This document shows positions 1 to 7,472 of a stretch of 45,401 nucleotides of DNA, piece after piece. Source of the stretch: an uncultured Lachnospiraceae bacterium (GTDB taxonomy: Bacteria; Bacillota; Clostridia; Lachnospirales; Lachnospiraceae); contig CAJUHR010000027.1 in NCBI GenBank assembly GCA_910586255.1, positions 1 to 45,401 on the forward strand, written 5' to 3'. The notes under the pieces are model-generated. The model searched no databases, was not told where the DNA came from, and saw only the letters and a list, made by a program, of their open reading frames with translations. Position numbers and translations under genes: made by a program. How positions within the stretch are numbered: the first letter of the stretch is position 1; each line of letters opens with the position of its first letter.

Positions 1-21
1 AAAGTATTGATTTTTCAAGGT

Positions 22-1317
22 TCAACACACCAAATGGTGTGGGAAGTTTGAGTTACAAAGCTTTTCAGGTATATCGTTATTAATATCTAGTTCATTTTGG
101 TTTACTCTTCCATATGTAACTACCTCCTTATCATCTGCTACATATGACATAAGTTTATTTATATTTTCCCTATCAGCCCAAGTTTTAAGGTATGCAAACA
201 ATAAATCCTTGATATTCTTTGTTGTGTTTTTACTGTTTTTATCTTGTCCTGGTAAATCAGGATACAGTTCAACAGCATATGCCAATTTATCCGTATCATT
301 TAATGCCTTGCCATCCTGGACAAAGCCATAAAAACTATTTGGGAAACCATTTCTGTAAATCGAATTTACATCTATGCCCCTAAGTATTTCAAATTGTGCC
401 TTATTATCATTTTCTAAATTTTGTATCTTAATATTAATATGGGGAATACTCGATATATTATCTCCGAAATTATTATTGCCACTTTTTAATATCTTCAAAT
501 ACTTAAAAATATCCACATAAGGATCCTCGGAGTATGAGCATAGCTTCCTGCTGGATTTATTCATATGGGAGATCACAGAGTTAAACATATTTTCCAAAAA
601 ACTCTTTTTGTTGTAATTAGGTATTATATTTAACTCTTCACCATCATATGAAACATATCTAAATAAATTTTTGGTCTTTGTTTCCCAATGCCATAAATAC
701 TGGTAAGCCGCTCCAATGTATCTGATTTCCCTCATCATATTGTTAAATAGCATATATTCTAAATAACTGATATCGTTCGTTCTGATTTGCTCAATGCAAT
801 CAATACATTTTTTTCGTAATTTCAGAGAGTATTCTGTTTTATCTAATTCATCGTCTATTACGCCAATAATATTGTCTTTTGTTATCTCGATTTCCCTTTC
901 CAATTTGCTATGAATATCCGATATATATCCCATTAATTCCCTTTCAGCGCTAGTATTTTCTGTAAGATATTTATTGATAAAATTAAGATATCTTACATAA
1001 TAGACGGAAGCTTTCATTTTTTGGTCGGCAATATAATAATAATAATCTCTTCCATCAATAGACCAATGATCATCAATTTTCTTGTTTATTTTAAATCCTT
1101 TAATCAACCCTATCTCATAATAATCAGTGCCATAAGTCTGTATGAATTTTACTATGATATCTAGTTTTTCATTTATCTCCTCTCTTACTTTGCTGTCATC
1201 AATTTTCTCTACATTTATTTCTGAAATATATTTAATGGCAGAGAGATATTCTCTTAATTGTTGATTAAAATTATTTTCAGAATTCAGTTTTTCTAAAAAA
1301 ACGTCCCAATTATTCAT
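22..1317 (-). CDS. Hypothetical AT-rich protein, 431 aa
   Basis: I do not recognise this protein. It is rich in Asn, Lys, Ile and Tyr, has no signal peptide, no clear membrane segment and no obvious nucleotide-binding motif, so it is probably cytosolic. A GTG at 1329 would add four residues, but an AGGTGA ribosome site (complement of 1326-1331) sits eight bases before the ATG at 1317, so I prefer that start. Base composition is strikingly AT-rich compared with every other gene in the window, which suggests recent acquisition. It is transcribed away from the rest of the block. Accessory-island proteins of this look are often phage-defence or mobile-element cargo, but nothing in the sequence proves that. 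Confidence 0.7.
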   Translation of the reverse strand: MNNWDVFLEKLNSENNFNQQLREYLSAIKYISEINVEKIDDSKVREEINEKLDIIVKFIQTYGTDYYEIGLIKGFKINKKIDDHWSIDGRDYYYYIADQKMKASVYYVRYLNFINKYLTENTSAERELMGYISDIHSKLEREIEITKDNIIGVIDDELDKTEYSLKLRKKCIDCIEQIRTNDISYLEYMLFNNMMREIRYIGAAYQYLWHWETKTKNLFRYVSYDGEELNIIPNYNKKSFLENMFNSVISHMNKSSRKLCSYSEDPYVDIFKYLKILKSGNNNFGDNISSIPHINIKIQNLENDNKAQFEILRGIDVNSIYRNGFPNSFYGFVQDGKALNDTDKLAYAVELYPDLPGQDKNSKNTTKNIKDLLFAYLKTWADRENINKLMSYVADDKEVVTYGRVNQNELDINNDIPEKLCNSNFPHHLVC

Positions 1318-1329
1318 TTCAATTTTCAC

Positions 1330-1726
1330 CTAATTCCAATTACGCACCCCATTCAATGCGTCTATTCTATATTTCTTTGAACACTCTTCACGCAATAGAG
1401 AAATGCAATGTTCTCAGCTCCATGGGGGTTCATCATGGTTTTCTATGCTTTTTCCTTTTAACAAGGGAACAAATAGTTGTAAATTAGTGTTTCCATAAAA
1501 CAAAGTGGCGAATTTAGATATAATTATATCAAAAGGACATAATAAAGCAAGAAAATTTCGAAAGCACCATTTTGAAGTTTTTACAAATAGAAAAGAAAAA
1601 GCACACCAGAGAGAGCATATCTTTTTCGTGGATAATCGGAGGTTAGTTCCACAAACAAAGGAAGAAAAAGGTGATATAATATTGATGTAAGCGGAATCGG
1701 CTGCGGAGGGAGCGAGGAGGAATCTT
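1330..1726. other. Intergenic region between divergent genes
   Basis: About 400 bases without a convincing gene. The left part is AT-rich like the gene at 22-1317. A perfect 14-bp palindrome, GATATAATTATATC, lies at 1517-1530 and could be an operator. A 61-codon GTG-started frame at 1505-1690 has no ribosome site and is not called. The right end holds an extended -10 promoter element and the AGGAGG ribosome site (1715-1720) of the next gene. Confidence 0.5.
1672..1680 (+). promoter_or_regulatory. Extended -10 promoter element
   Basis: TGATATAAT matches TGnTATAAT perfectly. There is no good -35 hexamer 17 bases upstream, as is common for extended -10 promoters. It lies about 47 bases before the start at 1727 and probably drives the 1727-4148 genes. 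Confidence 0.55.
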
Positions 1727-2446
1727 ATGGCGGAACAGAAGCTTGTGATCCAGGCGCTTGATGAGAGGGAGCTTTTGAAAAAGAAGATTGACCAGAAAAT
1801 TGAAAAGCTTGTCTGCGTGGATTATGCCAAAAATAACGAGGAAAAAGGCATTGACAGCCAAAAAAGCCGGGAGGAATTTGCCGCTGAGGCAAAGGCGGCT
1901 TATCAGCAGATCATGGATCTGATTGCCCGATATGAGAAGGTCGAGGCGGCCATTGTTGCCTCCAACGCGGCCACGGTCATTCAGACCTCTTTCGGCGAGT
2001 ATACGGTGGCAGCAGCGATTGCGCTGCGGAGCCGGCTCCCGCTTCGGGAAAAAAGGCGGATGCCTCCATTTGTGAATGTTGTCAGGCGGGAGCTGCTTTC
2101 GGAGGAGGAGCGGTTGAATGAAACGGATTTTGAAGAGCATCTGGCGGAGGTTATGACAAAACAGTTTCTGGCTGCCAGGACGGCAGTGGATGAAAAAAAT
2201 AAAATCCTGGAGGGACAGGCGGAAGCCATGCGGCTGGGAATTTTGGGAAAGGATGTCAGGGTAAAAGACGACAGGCCTTTAGCGGTGGTGGATGCCTACA
2301 TCCGTGATAACCGGGCCGGACTTTTGGATCCGCTGGATGTGACGAAGCGGGCGGAGGAGCTGCGGGTGAGAAATGCTGCTCTTTTAAAGGAAATTGAGAG
2401 CCAGATAAAGATCATGAACGCCACTACATTGGTTGAGATTGATTAG
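1727..2446 (+). CDS. Helical protein, paralog of 3441-4148 (DIP1984-like?)
   Basis: A 239-aa, charged, largely alpha-helical protein of unknown function with no signal peptide. The N-terminus (ALDERELLKKKI, residues 10-21) and a middle segment (SNAATV, then GEYTVAAAIALRSRL, about residues 78-103) loosely recall the DIP1984/septicolysin-like family, where an ALxERxxL helix recurs after an N-A-A-T turn; I hold this only weakly. AGGAGG at 1715-1720 is six bases before the ATG. The near-identical organisation of the gene at 3441-4148 shows duplication, with one copy of a second family (2472-3383) between them. It may form coiled-coil oligomers. The middle and C-terminal thirds diverge more from the paralog than the first 100 residues do. 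Confidence 0.75.
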   Translation: MAEQKLVIQALDERELLKKKIDQKIEKLVCVDYAKNNEEKGIDSQKSREEFAAEAKAAYQQIMDLIARYEKVEAAIVASNAATVIQTSFGEYTVAAAIALRSRLPLREKRRMPPFVNVVRRELLSEEERLNETDFEEHLAEVMTKQFLAARTAVDEKNKILEGQAEAMRLGILGKDVRVKDDRPLAVVDAYIRDNRAGLLDPLDVTKRAEELRVRNAALLKEIESQIKIMNATTLVEID

Positions 2447-2471
2447 GAAACTGAATAGGAAGGGGTAGATT

Positions 2472-3383
2472 ATGAAGCTGCTTGATTACTATCTGGAAAA
2501 GATGAACATACAGATTACCAGAGATGAGTATGGCAATCTCTACATAGAAGGCGGATGGGAAGTGGATGATTTGGTCGATATCTGCCATTCTCGTGTTTTG
2601 ACGTATGCAGATGACTACTACTTTATGACCAGGGAGGCCTATGACCGGCTCAATCAGTTTGAGATTTTAATCGACCGTTCCATTGACCAGAAAAAAATGG
2701 AAGAATGGTTTGGCCGCGAGCCCTTTTACCGCCTGGGAGGAAAGCCAGTGACAGAGGAGCAGGCTTTTGATATTATTCGGAGAACCGACCGCTTTTTTGG
2801 GGAGATTCCGGAGATCTATCATCATGAGGATTATGTCTGCAGCATTTATTTTGATAATTGTTGGATCTATTCCCCTGAGAAGTTTGCAAGAAGCGGAGGC
2901 TGGGCTTACAGAGATGGGATGATTGGTCATGATGGTATCCTCTACAAAAATCCCAGCCTGAAGGCCATAATAAAAGATTGGGCGAAGAATCTTATTGCCT
3001 TTCCCTATCTGGATCTGGCCATTGCCATTACAGGGTCGAAATGGGAATGGGAGGTTGAGAAGATAATCCGGAAGCTGGAGCAACAGCATATAAGAGGAGA
3101 TCGCAGCAGATGGGAGATCAAAAAATCGGAGGATTGCGATGAGGCATTTTATGCTTCGGTCTATTGGGGCATCTGGGTTCACGATAAAACCCTGGAGGTC
3201 CTGACCAGTGGGGATGCTCTGGCCGTCTACAAAAAGTATGCGTCTCTATATAAAAAATATAAGGTCAGGGAGACAAAGGACGAAGAGGCAGTGCCGTTGG
3301 ATTTGCCCTATCTGAGGCGGTGTATCCAGGCCTATGGGATGGATGCGGACAAAGTGCTGAGCCAGAAGAATTTTCGGATATAA
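2472..3383 (+). CDS. Hypothetical protein, 303 aa, distant paralog of 5168-6142
   Basis: Unrecognised soluble protein rich in Trp, Tyr and acidic residues. It shares scattered blocks with the 324-aa product at 5168-6142 in the same order: a GKxxxxxQ segment near residue 88, GWAYRDGMIG near 143 (WAYSDGTIG in the other), YLDLAIA (FLDMVIS), a W-V-H-D-K/G-x-x-E-V-L block near 238 (IWIHDGRTEVLFG) and a C-terminal helical segment. The two therefore form one family that has diverged strongly. It starts 25 bases after the helical-protein gene with a GGAAGGGG site, so the two are probably co-transcribed. Small, fast-diverging, Trp-rich paralogs next to each other are typical of immunity-protein clusters, but no cognate toxin is seen. 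Confidence 0.75.
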   Translation: MKLLDYYLEKMNIQITRDEYGNLYIEGGWEVDDLVDICHSRVLTYADDYYFMTREAYDRLNQFEILIDRSIDQKKMEEWFGREPFYRLGGKPVTEEQAFDIIRRTDRFFGEIPEIYHHEDYVCSIYFDNCWIYSPEKFARSGGWAYRDGMIGHDGILYKNPSLKAIIKDWAKNLIAFPYLDLAIAITGSKWEWEVEKIIRKLEQQHIRGDRSRWEIKKSEDCDEAFYASVYWGIWVHDKTLEVLTSGDALAVYKKYASLYKKYKVRETKDEEAVPLDLPYLRRCIQAYGMDADKVLSQKNFRI

Positions 3384-3440
3384 TATTTTAAAGGAAGAAT
3401 AGAAACAAGGAGACAGAAGCTTTAATTGGGAGGAACGAAC

Positions 3441-4148
3441 ATGGCAGAGAAGATGCTTGTGACGCAAGCCCTCGATGAGAGGGACTTGTTGAGGAAAAAG
3501 ATCAATCAGAAGATTGAGGAGTTTCAATGTGTGGATTATGCCAGGAATAACGAGGAAAAGGGCATTGACAGCAAAAGGAGCCGTGAGGAGTTTGCCTCAG
3601 AGGCAAGGGCAGCCTATCAGCAGATTATGGATCTCATCGCCCGGTATCAGAGGATCGAGACAGCGATCATTGCCTCCAATGCATCTACCGTGATAAAGAC
3701 CTCTTATGGAGAATATACGGTGGCGGCGGCAATCGCTCTGCGGAACCGGCTGCGTGAAAAAAAGGAAAAACAGAAGCTTTTTGTAGAGAATCTGAGAAAT
3801 CCGGGGGCAAAGCCTTATAAGGAGGCCGGCTTTGAGGAGAACTTAGCGGAGAAGATGGCAGCCCAGTACCACACAGCCCAAAAGGCGGCAAATGAGAAAA
3901 ACAAGAGCCTGGAGGAGCAGGCGGAAACCATGCGGCTGAGTATTCTGGGAAAGGATACCAAGGTCAGGGACGACAAGCCTTTGGCGGTTGTGGATGCTTA
4001 TATCAGTGAGAACCGGACAGAGCTGATGGATCCTTTAGGGGCAATGAAACTGGCGGAGGAGCTGCGGACGAAAACAGCTACTTTGTTAAAGGAAATCGAT
4101 ACCCAGATCAAGATCTCCAATGCCACCACATTGATTGGAATTGGTTAA
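3441..4148 (+). CDS. Helical protein, paralog of 1727-2446
   Basis: A 235-aa product clearly homologous to the protein at 1727-2446; the first 100 residues are strongly conserved (QALDERxLLxKKIxQKIE, then CVDYAxNNEEKGID, then AAYQQIMDLIARY). A TTG at 3426 is in frame, but GGGAGGAA at 3428-3435 is placed for the ATG at 3441, which I choose. The family is unknown to me beyond a loose resemblance to DIP1984-like coiled-coil proteins. It is the third gene of a probable three-gene unit (helical, Trp-rich, helical). The pairing suggests either a duplicated gene unit or two non-identical subunits of one helical complex. Confidence 0.75.
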   Translation: MAEKMLVTQALDERDLLRKKINQKIEEFQCVDYARNNEEKGIDSKRSREEFASEARAAYQQIMDLIARYQRIETAIIASNASTVIKTSYGEYTVAAAIALRNRLREKKEKQKLFVENLRNPGAKPYKEAGFEENLAEKMAAQYHTAQKAANEKNKSLEEQAETMRLSILGKDTKVRDDKPLAVVDAYISENRTELMDPLGAMKLAEELRTKTATLLKEIDTQIKISNATTLIGIG

Positions 4149-4203
4149 GGGGCATAATGGAAACAGACTGCCTGCAATGCGAAAATTCCGTACTTAGCCT
4201 CCC

Positions 4204-4248
4204 TTGTATAGGGGTTACTATACAAAATTATAAGCCGCGTAAATGCGG
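4204..4248 (+). promoter_or_regulatory. Two stem-loops and possible tRNA promoter
   Basis: TTGTATAG at 4204-4211 pairs perfectly with CTATACAA at 4218-4225 around a six-base loop, and CCGC at 4235-4238 pairs with GCGG at 4245-4248. A weak -35/-10 pair, TTGTAT (4204) and TTATAA (4228) with an 18-base spacer, overlaps them and would fit transcription of the tRNA-like gene. No T-run follows, so this is not an obvious intrinsic terminator. Confidence 0.35.
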
Positions 4249-4251
4249 AAG

Positions 4252-4325
4252 TCCCAAGTAGCTCAACTGGATAGAGCGTCTGCTTCGGGAGCAGAAGGCA
4301 GCGGGTTCGAGTCCCGTCTTTGGCT
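4252..4325 (+). tRNA. tRNA-Pro(CGG), acceptor stem imperfect
   Basis: The cloverleaf reads: acceptor 5' strand 4252-4258, TA, D arm GCTC/GAGC (4261-4277), anticodon arm TCTGC-TTCGGGA-GCAGA (4279-4295) giving anticodon CGG at 4286-4288, variable loop AGGCA, and T arm GCGGG-TTCGAGT-CCCGT (4301-4317). The acceptor strands TCCCAAG and CTTTGGC pair at only five of seven positions (mismatches at 1:72 and 4:69). The base after the stem is T, whereas tRNA-Pro normally has A73 and a C1-G72 pair. CCA is not encoded. The gene may be a relic or may reflect recombination in the acceptor half; such tRNAs are common integration sites. Confidence 0.6.
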
Positions 4326-4345
4326 CAAAAATCAGAGAACTGTGA

Positions 4346-4552
4346 AGGATAAATGAGAAAAAGGAAACCCTGAAACTTGAACGGTTTTTTAATGATTCCA
4401 AACAACAGGAAACGGGAAAGGAAGAGGCAGGTATCGGCATTCTGCAGATACTGAAATCCATGAAACAGGTTATGTGTGACAGGCTGATTGACACGGGAAG
4501 AACCTCATGGCTGCATTGTGGGCAGTGTTATTATACCGGAATTTTTCTGTAA
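4346..4552 (+). other. Open-frame remnant, 68 codons without a proper start
   Basis: Between the tRNA and the XRE gene there are about 440 bases without a solid gene. One frame stays open from a TGA at 4343 to a TAA at 4550; its product is charged and helical (KLERFFNDSKQQ, then ILQILKSMKQVM). It has no ATG until 4460 and no ribosome site, so it may be the tail of a lost gene. I assign no function. The remainder, to 4766, holds the XRE promoter. Confidence 0.3.
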
Positions 4553-4636
4553 GGGAAAAACAGGAAAAATGTAAAAGCTTTCCGGAAAAGTACTGTGGGA
4601 AAAAGATAACTTTAACATTTTGGAGCCTTTTTGCAG

Positions 4637-4665
4637 TTGTGAAAAAGCTCCCTTTTTATTATAAT
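4637..4665 (+). promoter_or_regulatory. Sigma-A promoter for XRE regulator unit
   Basis: TTGTGA (4637-4642), a 17-base spacer, and TATAAT (4660-4665). It lies about 100 bases ahead of the XRE start, leaving a leader of about 95 bases. Confidence 0.7.
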
Positions 4666-4766
4666 TATAGTGTAATCAAAAAGAAAGACGTTTGAACGGC
4701 CGGTTTTGGAAAGAAGCGAAAGTTGCAGTCATCATAAAGGCACCTGGACTGTAACGGGAGAGGAAT

Positions 4767-5126
4767 ATGAAAGACAAAAAAAAGAAGAAGAGGGAAACCA
4801 GAGGATTTCCCATAGATCCGGAAAAGCTTCTGAAATACATTGGACAGACCGGCCTGCCATTAGAGACTGTTGCCAATCGGATGGATGTGGATCGTTCCAC
4901 CATCTATCATCTGCAGAACGGACAGAACGCAAGTCCGGAAGTCCTGAAAAACATATCCCTTTTTCTGGGAGTTCCCTTGGAGGAGCTGCTTCTGAATAAA
5001 AGGGATGGGGTAAAGGTTAAGAAAAAGATCATGGAAAGGCACATCAGCACAGCCGAAAAGGAGGAGGTGGAAGCGCTTTGGACAGTGCTGTTTCCCTTTC
5101 ATAAAAAAGAAACATCATGGAGATGA
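4767..5126 (+). CDS. XRE-family helix-turn-helix regulator, 119 aa
   Basis: A small DNA-binding protein. A Lys/Arg-rich N-terminal tail (KDKKKKKRETR) precedes a Cro/C1-type helix-turn-helix at about residues 19-77, with the typical pattern of a first helix, ETVANRMDVDRSTIYHLQNG as helices 2-3, and a LSxFLGVPLEELL-like closing helix. The C-terminal 40 residues are short and acidic and lack a known effector domain. A GGGAGAGG site precedes the ATG. It has its own sigma-A promoter and is followed after 41 bases by the 324-aa hypothetical gene, so the two are probably co-transcribed. It is the only obvious regulator in the 1.7-11.5 kb accessory block. Confidence 0.85.
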   Translation: MKDKKKKKRETRGFPIDPEKLLKYIGQTGLPLETVANRMDVDRSTIYHLQNGQNASPEVLKNISLFLGVPLEELLLNKRDGVKVKKKIMERHISTAEKEEVEALWTVLFPFHKKETSWR

Positions 5127-5167
5127 GAGAATCGGGAGTATCATAACAGGAAACGAGGAGAGGGAAC

Positions 5168-6142
5168 ATGGAGGAATGGTTAAAAAAATATAATTTAAGG
5201 AATTATGATTTGGATATTTGTGAAAAAATAAGCAATGTGCGCAGGCCCCTGGTGCTGATACGGGGAAAGTCAATTTCTCCCGATCAGGTAAAGCAGTTGA
5301 TTATCGGGGAGGAACCCTTATTTGGAGACTACCCGGAATCGGAAAAGTGCTGGTTTGATCCAAGGAGTATGCGGGGAGTATTGAAAAATGTATTTTACCG
5401 CCCGGGATATAACTGGCTCTCCACATGGGCCTATTCGGATGGGACGATCGGCGGGAATCTGATTCACTTAGGCAAATATCCGGAATTGGATGAATTTATA
5501 CCCATGTATGGGGATCTATCAGAAAGGTATCCTTTTTTAGATATGGTGATTTCTTATACGTTTTTTAATGAAAGCTGTTGTGGTTGGTGCAATCAGATAG
5601 AGCCGGAAAAGGAATGGAAGGAGCTGATTGAGAAATATCCAGCGATTGCAGAAGAGAAAAGCGGCTTCTGCAGCTGCAGGGATTGTGAGCCTTATCTGGA
5701 GAAAATCTATTATTATAACAGGAATTTTAGTGATTTAGAGGATGATTTTAAGCGATTATATTACAACAGCTGGGATCTTGAACATGTGAGAAGTGATGTG
5801 GGTGATTTTGTCGGCATAACCATATGGATTCATGATGGCCGGACAGAGGTTCTGTTCGGGAAGGAGGCGGGATTAAAGTTTAACCAATATGATGCTCTGT
5901 ACTGTGCGCCGGAGTACGCTTTTATGTTTGGATCATCTCTGTATCGATATGGAAAAACCTGTATTTATGACAAGAAGTTTGTGGAGGACTGTTTTGCGTA
6001 CATGGGAAAGCCTAAAAGTCTTTGTGATGAGTATGTAAAACAGGGTTTTCTGTCTCCTTTTCATGAAAAGGAGATTGTGGTTACAAAGGATTGGGTGATT
6101 GATAAATATAGAGCGTTTATATCTGCCGAAGACGGCAGATAA
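5168..6142 (+). CDS. Hypothetical protein, 324 aa, distant paralog of 2472-3383
   Basis: Unrecognised soluble protein sharing ordered blocks with the 303-aa product at 2472-3383 (GKxxxxxQ near residue 34, WAYSDGTIG near 88, FLDMVIS, IWIHDGRTEVLFG near 222, and a C-terminal segment with VEDCFAYMG). Unlike the paralog it has a cysteine cluster at about residues 139-175 (CCGWC, then CSCRDC), which could hold a metal. The start follows a GAGGAGAGGG ribosome site. The last codons and stop lie inside a perfect 8-bp hairpin (6121-6140) that begins a highly structured intergenic stretch. Function unknown; location and divergence fit an accessory or immunity-type family, which is inference only. Confidence 0.75.
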   Translation: MEEWLKKYNLRNYDLDICEKISNVRRPLVLIRGKSISPDQVKQLIIGEEPLFGDYPESEKCWFDPRSMRGVLKNVFYRPGYNWLSTWAYSDGTIGGNLIHLGKYPELDEFIPMYGDLSERYPFLDMVISYTFFNESCCGWCNQIEPEKEWKELIEKYPAIAEEKSGFCSCRDCEPYLEKIYYYNRNFSDLEDDFKRLYYNSWDLEHVRSDVGDFVGITIWIHDGRTEVLFGKEAGLKFNQYDALYCAPEYAFMFGSSLYRYGKTCIYDKKFVEDCFAYMGKPKSLCDEYVKQGFLSPFHEKEIVVTKDWVIDKYRAFISAEDGR

Positions 6143-6262
6143 ACCTCCATGCGTCCGGTAAGGGACGTGCCACTGCTGGATGAAAGTCTGGCGGGCGCAT
6201 TTGGCAGCCTTGAATTTATGCCGATTTTTCGGTGATGGGACTTTCAAGGTAATCTGGAGGTT
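6121..6262 (+). ncRNA. Candidate structured RNA element
   Basis: A hairpin ATCTGCCG-AAGA-CGGCAGAT occupies 6121-6140, overlapping the stop codon of the upstream gene. It is followed by nested, mutually compatible stems: closing AACCTCCA (6142-6149) with TGGAGGTT (6255-6262), CGTCC (6152-6156) with GGACG (6163-6167), TGCCA (6168-6172) with TGGCA (6202-6206), and CCTTGAA (6208-6214) with TTCAAGG (6243-6249) enclosing CCGA/TCGG (6221-6232). This forms a three-way-type fold closed by an 8-bp helix. There is no terminator T-run. I matched it to no riboswitch, ribozyme or T-box motif that I know. It lies in the leader of the gene at 6296 and could be cis-acting. Confidence 0.4.
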
Positions 6263-6295
6263 GAAAAAAGTGAGAAAGGGCCATGGAAGACAAGG

Positions 6296-6979
6296 ATGTA
6301 TGAGCTGAAAAAATGGCAATTGAACTGCCGGGGAGAAAAGGTGATTGCCAGAGGACGGTGCTATGGGAATCCGAAGTTTCATGAAGGATGCTTTATCCAT
6401 ACATCCCCGGTCATGAAGGCGGAGCTGTCGGAGGAGATGGAGAAGATTGTTTTGACGACCCGTTCGGGAAGCCATTACGAGCTGAGTTTCGGAGAGATAG
6501 ATGAGAGCGAAAAAGAGCTCACCGGGGAGGCTGCTGAAGCTCTTGGGCTTTCTCTGGACATGGAGAGATGTTTAAGCCTTTGGCAGCAGGCCCGGGAAAG
6601 GAAAAGGGAGTATCTGGCAGAAATATTGAATCCCAGTGAAATGTACATAAAGCTTGACGGGGAACTGATGGCAGAGGAAGCCTTTTACCGGACCGGGCAG
6701 GGAGAAATCATAGAGCTGATAATCAGACGTCATGTGGGAATGTTTACGGACAGTGTTATAGTTGGCGGTTTGGAGTGGAACCGGAGAGAATGTTCCTGCG
6801 AGTGGCGGTACATGATTTGCGGCAGTGGGATTTCTGTTTATTTTTGGAACGGCCAGCTGGATGTGGTCAGGATTTTTCATGAGGGTCCGGATTTTGTTGC
6901 CGGGGATTTAGGGAGGGAGATTCTCTGCAGAAGAAACGAAATCACGGCGGTGGAGCGGTTGGGTGACGAATCCTATTGA
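6296..6979 (+). CDS. Hypothetical protein, 227 aa
   Basis: I do not recognise this protein. It is soluble and acidic, with alternating beta-like stretches (KIVLTTRSGSHYELSFG near residue 50; SGISVYFWNGQLDVVRIF near 181) around a central helical region with a basic patch (QARERKREYLAEIL). The ATG at 6296 has only a weak GGAAG site (6285-6289), and the preceding 150 bases are highly structured, so translation may be controlled. It is followed 39 bases later by a small acidic protein gene. The neighbouring genes are all accessory hypotheticals. Confidence 0.65.
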   Translation: MYELKKWQLNCRGEKVIARGRCYGNPKFHEGCFIHTSPVMKAELSEEMEKIVLTTRSGSHYELSFGEIDESEKELTGEAAEALGLSLDMERCLSLWQQARERKREYLAEILNPSEMYIKLDGELMAEEAFYRTGQGEIIELIIRRHVGMFTDSVIVGGLEWNRRECSCEWRYMICGSGISVYFWNGQLDVVRIFHEGPDFVAGDLGREILCRRNEITAVERLGDESY

Positions 6980-7018
6980 TGATTGGTGACGGGAGTTTTA
7001 TGCAGGAGGTTTTATTAT

Positions 7019-7348
7019 ATGGAAGAAAAAATTTACGGCTATTATACCAGGGGAGATGAGGAAGGGAAGCTGGATGTGACGGTAGTGCTGCCCGAGGCTA
7101 TGGCAGACTTTTTCTGTGTGGACAGCCAGTGGGATATGGTGCTGGAGCCGGGGGAGAATGTGAAATGGGCGGCCATCGAGATGATCGAGGAGCAGGCAGC
7201 AGGAGATACGGAAGGGGCGCTGTATGACAGCCTTTGTGAGTATCTGGAGGATGATGAGAATTGGGACGGGGACGTGGAGGAGGGAGTGGTTCTGGAAGGT
7301 ATGGATGCAGTGCAGCGGTATCTAAATGGGTGCGGCCCCAGAATGTAA
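7019..7348 (+). CDS. Small acidic hypothetical protein, 109 aa
   Basis: An extended frame to 6983 exists, but AGGAGG at 7004-7009 sits nine bases before the ATG at 7019, giving MEEKIYGYYTRGDEEG as the start. The product is very acidic, especially at residues 67-95 (LCEYLEDDENWDGDVEEG), with no signal peptide or membrane span. I recognise no family. Strong acidity and small size resemble immunity or DNA-mimic proteins, but that is speculation. A promoter and a new transcription unit begin about 70 bases downstream. Confidence 0.65.
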   Translation: MEEKIYGYYTRGDEEGKLDVTVVLPEAMADFFCVDSQWDMVLEPGENVKWAAIEMIEEQAAGDTEGALYDSLCEYLEDDENWDGDVEEGVVLEGMDAVQRYLNGCGPRM

Positions 7349-7415
7349 CAGTTCACATACCCCTTGAACGGTTGCCCCAGAACCTTCATTAACTGAAAAT
7401 TTGGTGGCCGTGTAA

Positions 7416-7444
7416 TTGATAAGAGCATGGGAAAATGTTACAAT
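7416..7444 (+). promoter_or_regulatory. Sigma-A promoter with extended -10
   Basis: TTGATA (7416-7421), a 17-base spacer ending in TGT, and TACAAT (7439-7444), so the -10 is also extended (TGnTACAAT). The TTG of the -35 could be mistaken for a start codon of the next gene; the promoter reading argues against it. It should drive 7473-10219 or further. Confidence 0.7.
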
Positions 7445-7472
7445 TGTGAGATACGAAGGGACGAGGAACAGG

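Noticed and set aside
1505..1690. 61-codon GTG-started frame
   Set aside because: No ribosome site, low-complexity basic product, and it runs through the extended -10 promoter of the next gene.
4228..4494. Minus-strand frame containing a SRRSIQLSY-like peptide
   Set aside because: This is the usual antisense translation of a tRNA gene, not a protein.
4507..4695. 62-codon frame before the XRE gene
   Set aside because: It overlaps the -35 and -10 of a good promoter and has no ribosome site.
6142..6262. Known riboswitch or group II intron fragment
   Set aside because: I looked for cobalamin, THF, c-di-GMP and T-box motifs and for a domain V hairpin and found no convincing match, so it is left unassigned.
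5933..6475. 180-codon minus-strand frame over the structured region
   Set aside because: It is antisense to two plus-strand genes with ribosome sites, and the stems within it argue for RNA structure rather than coding.
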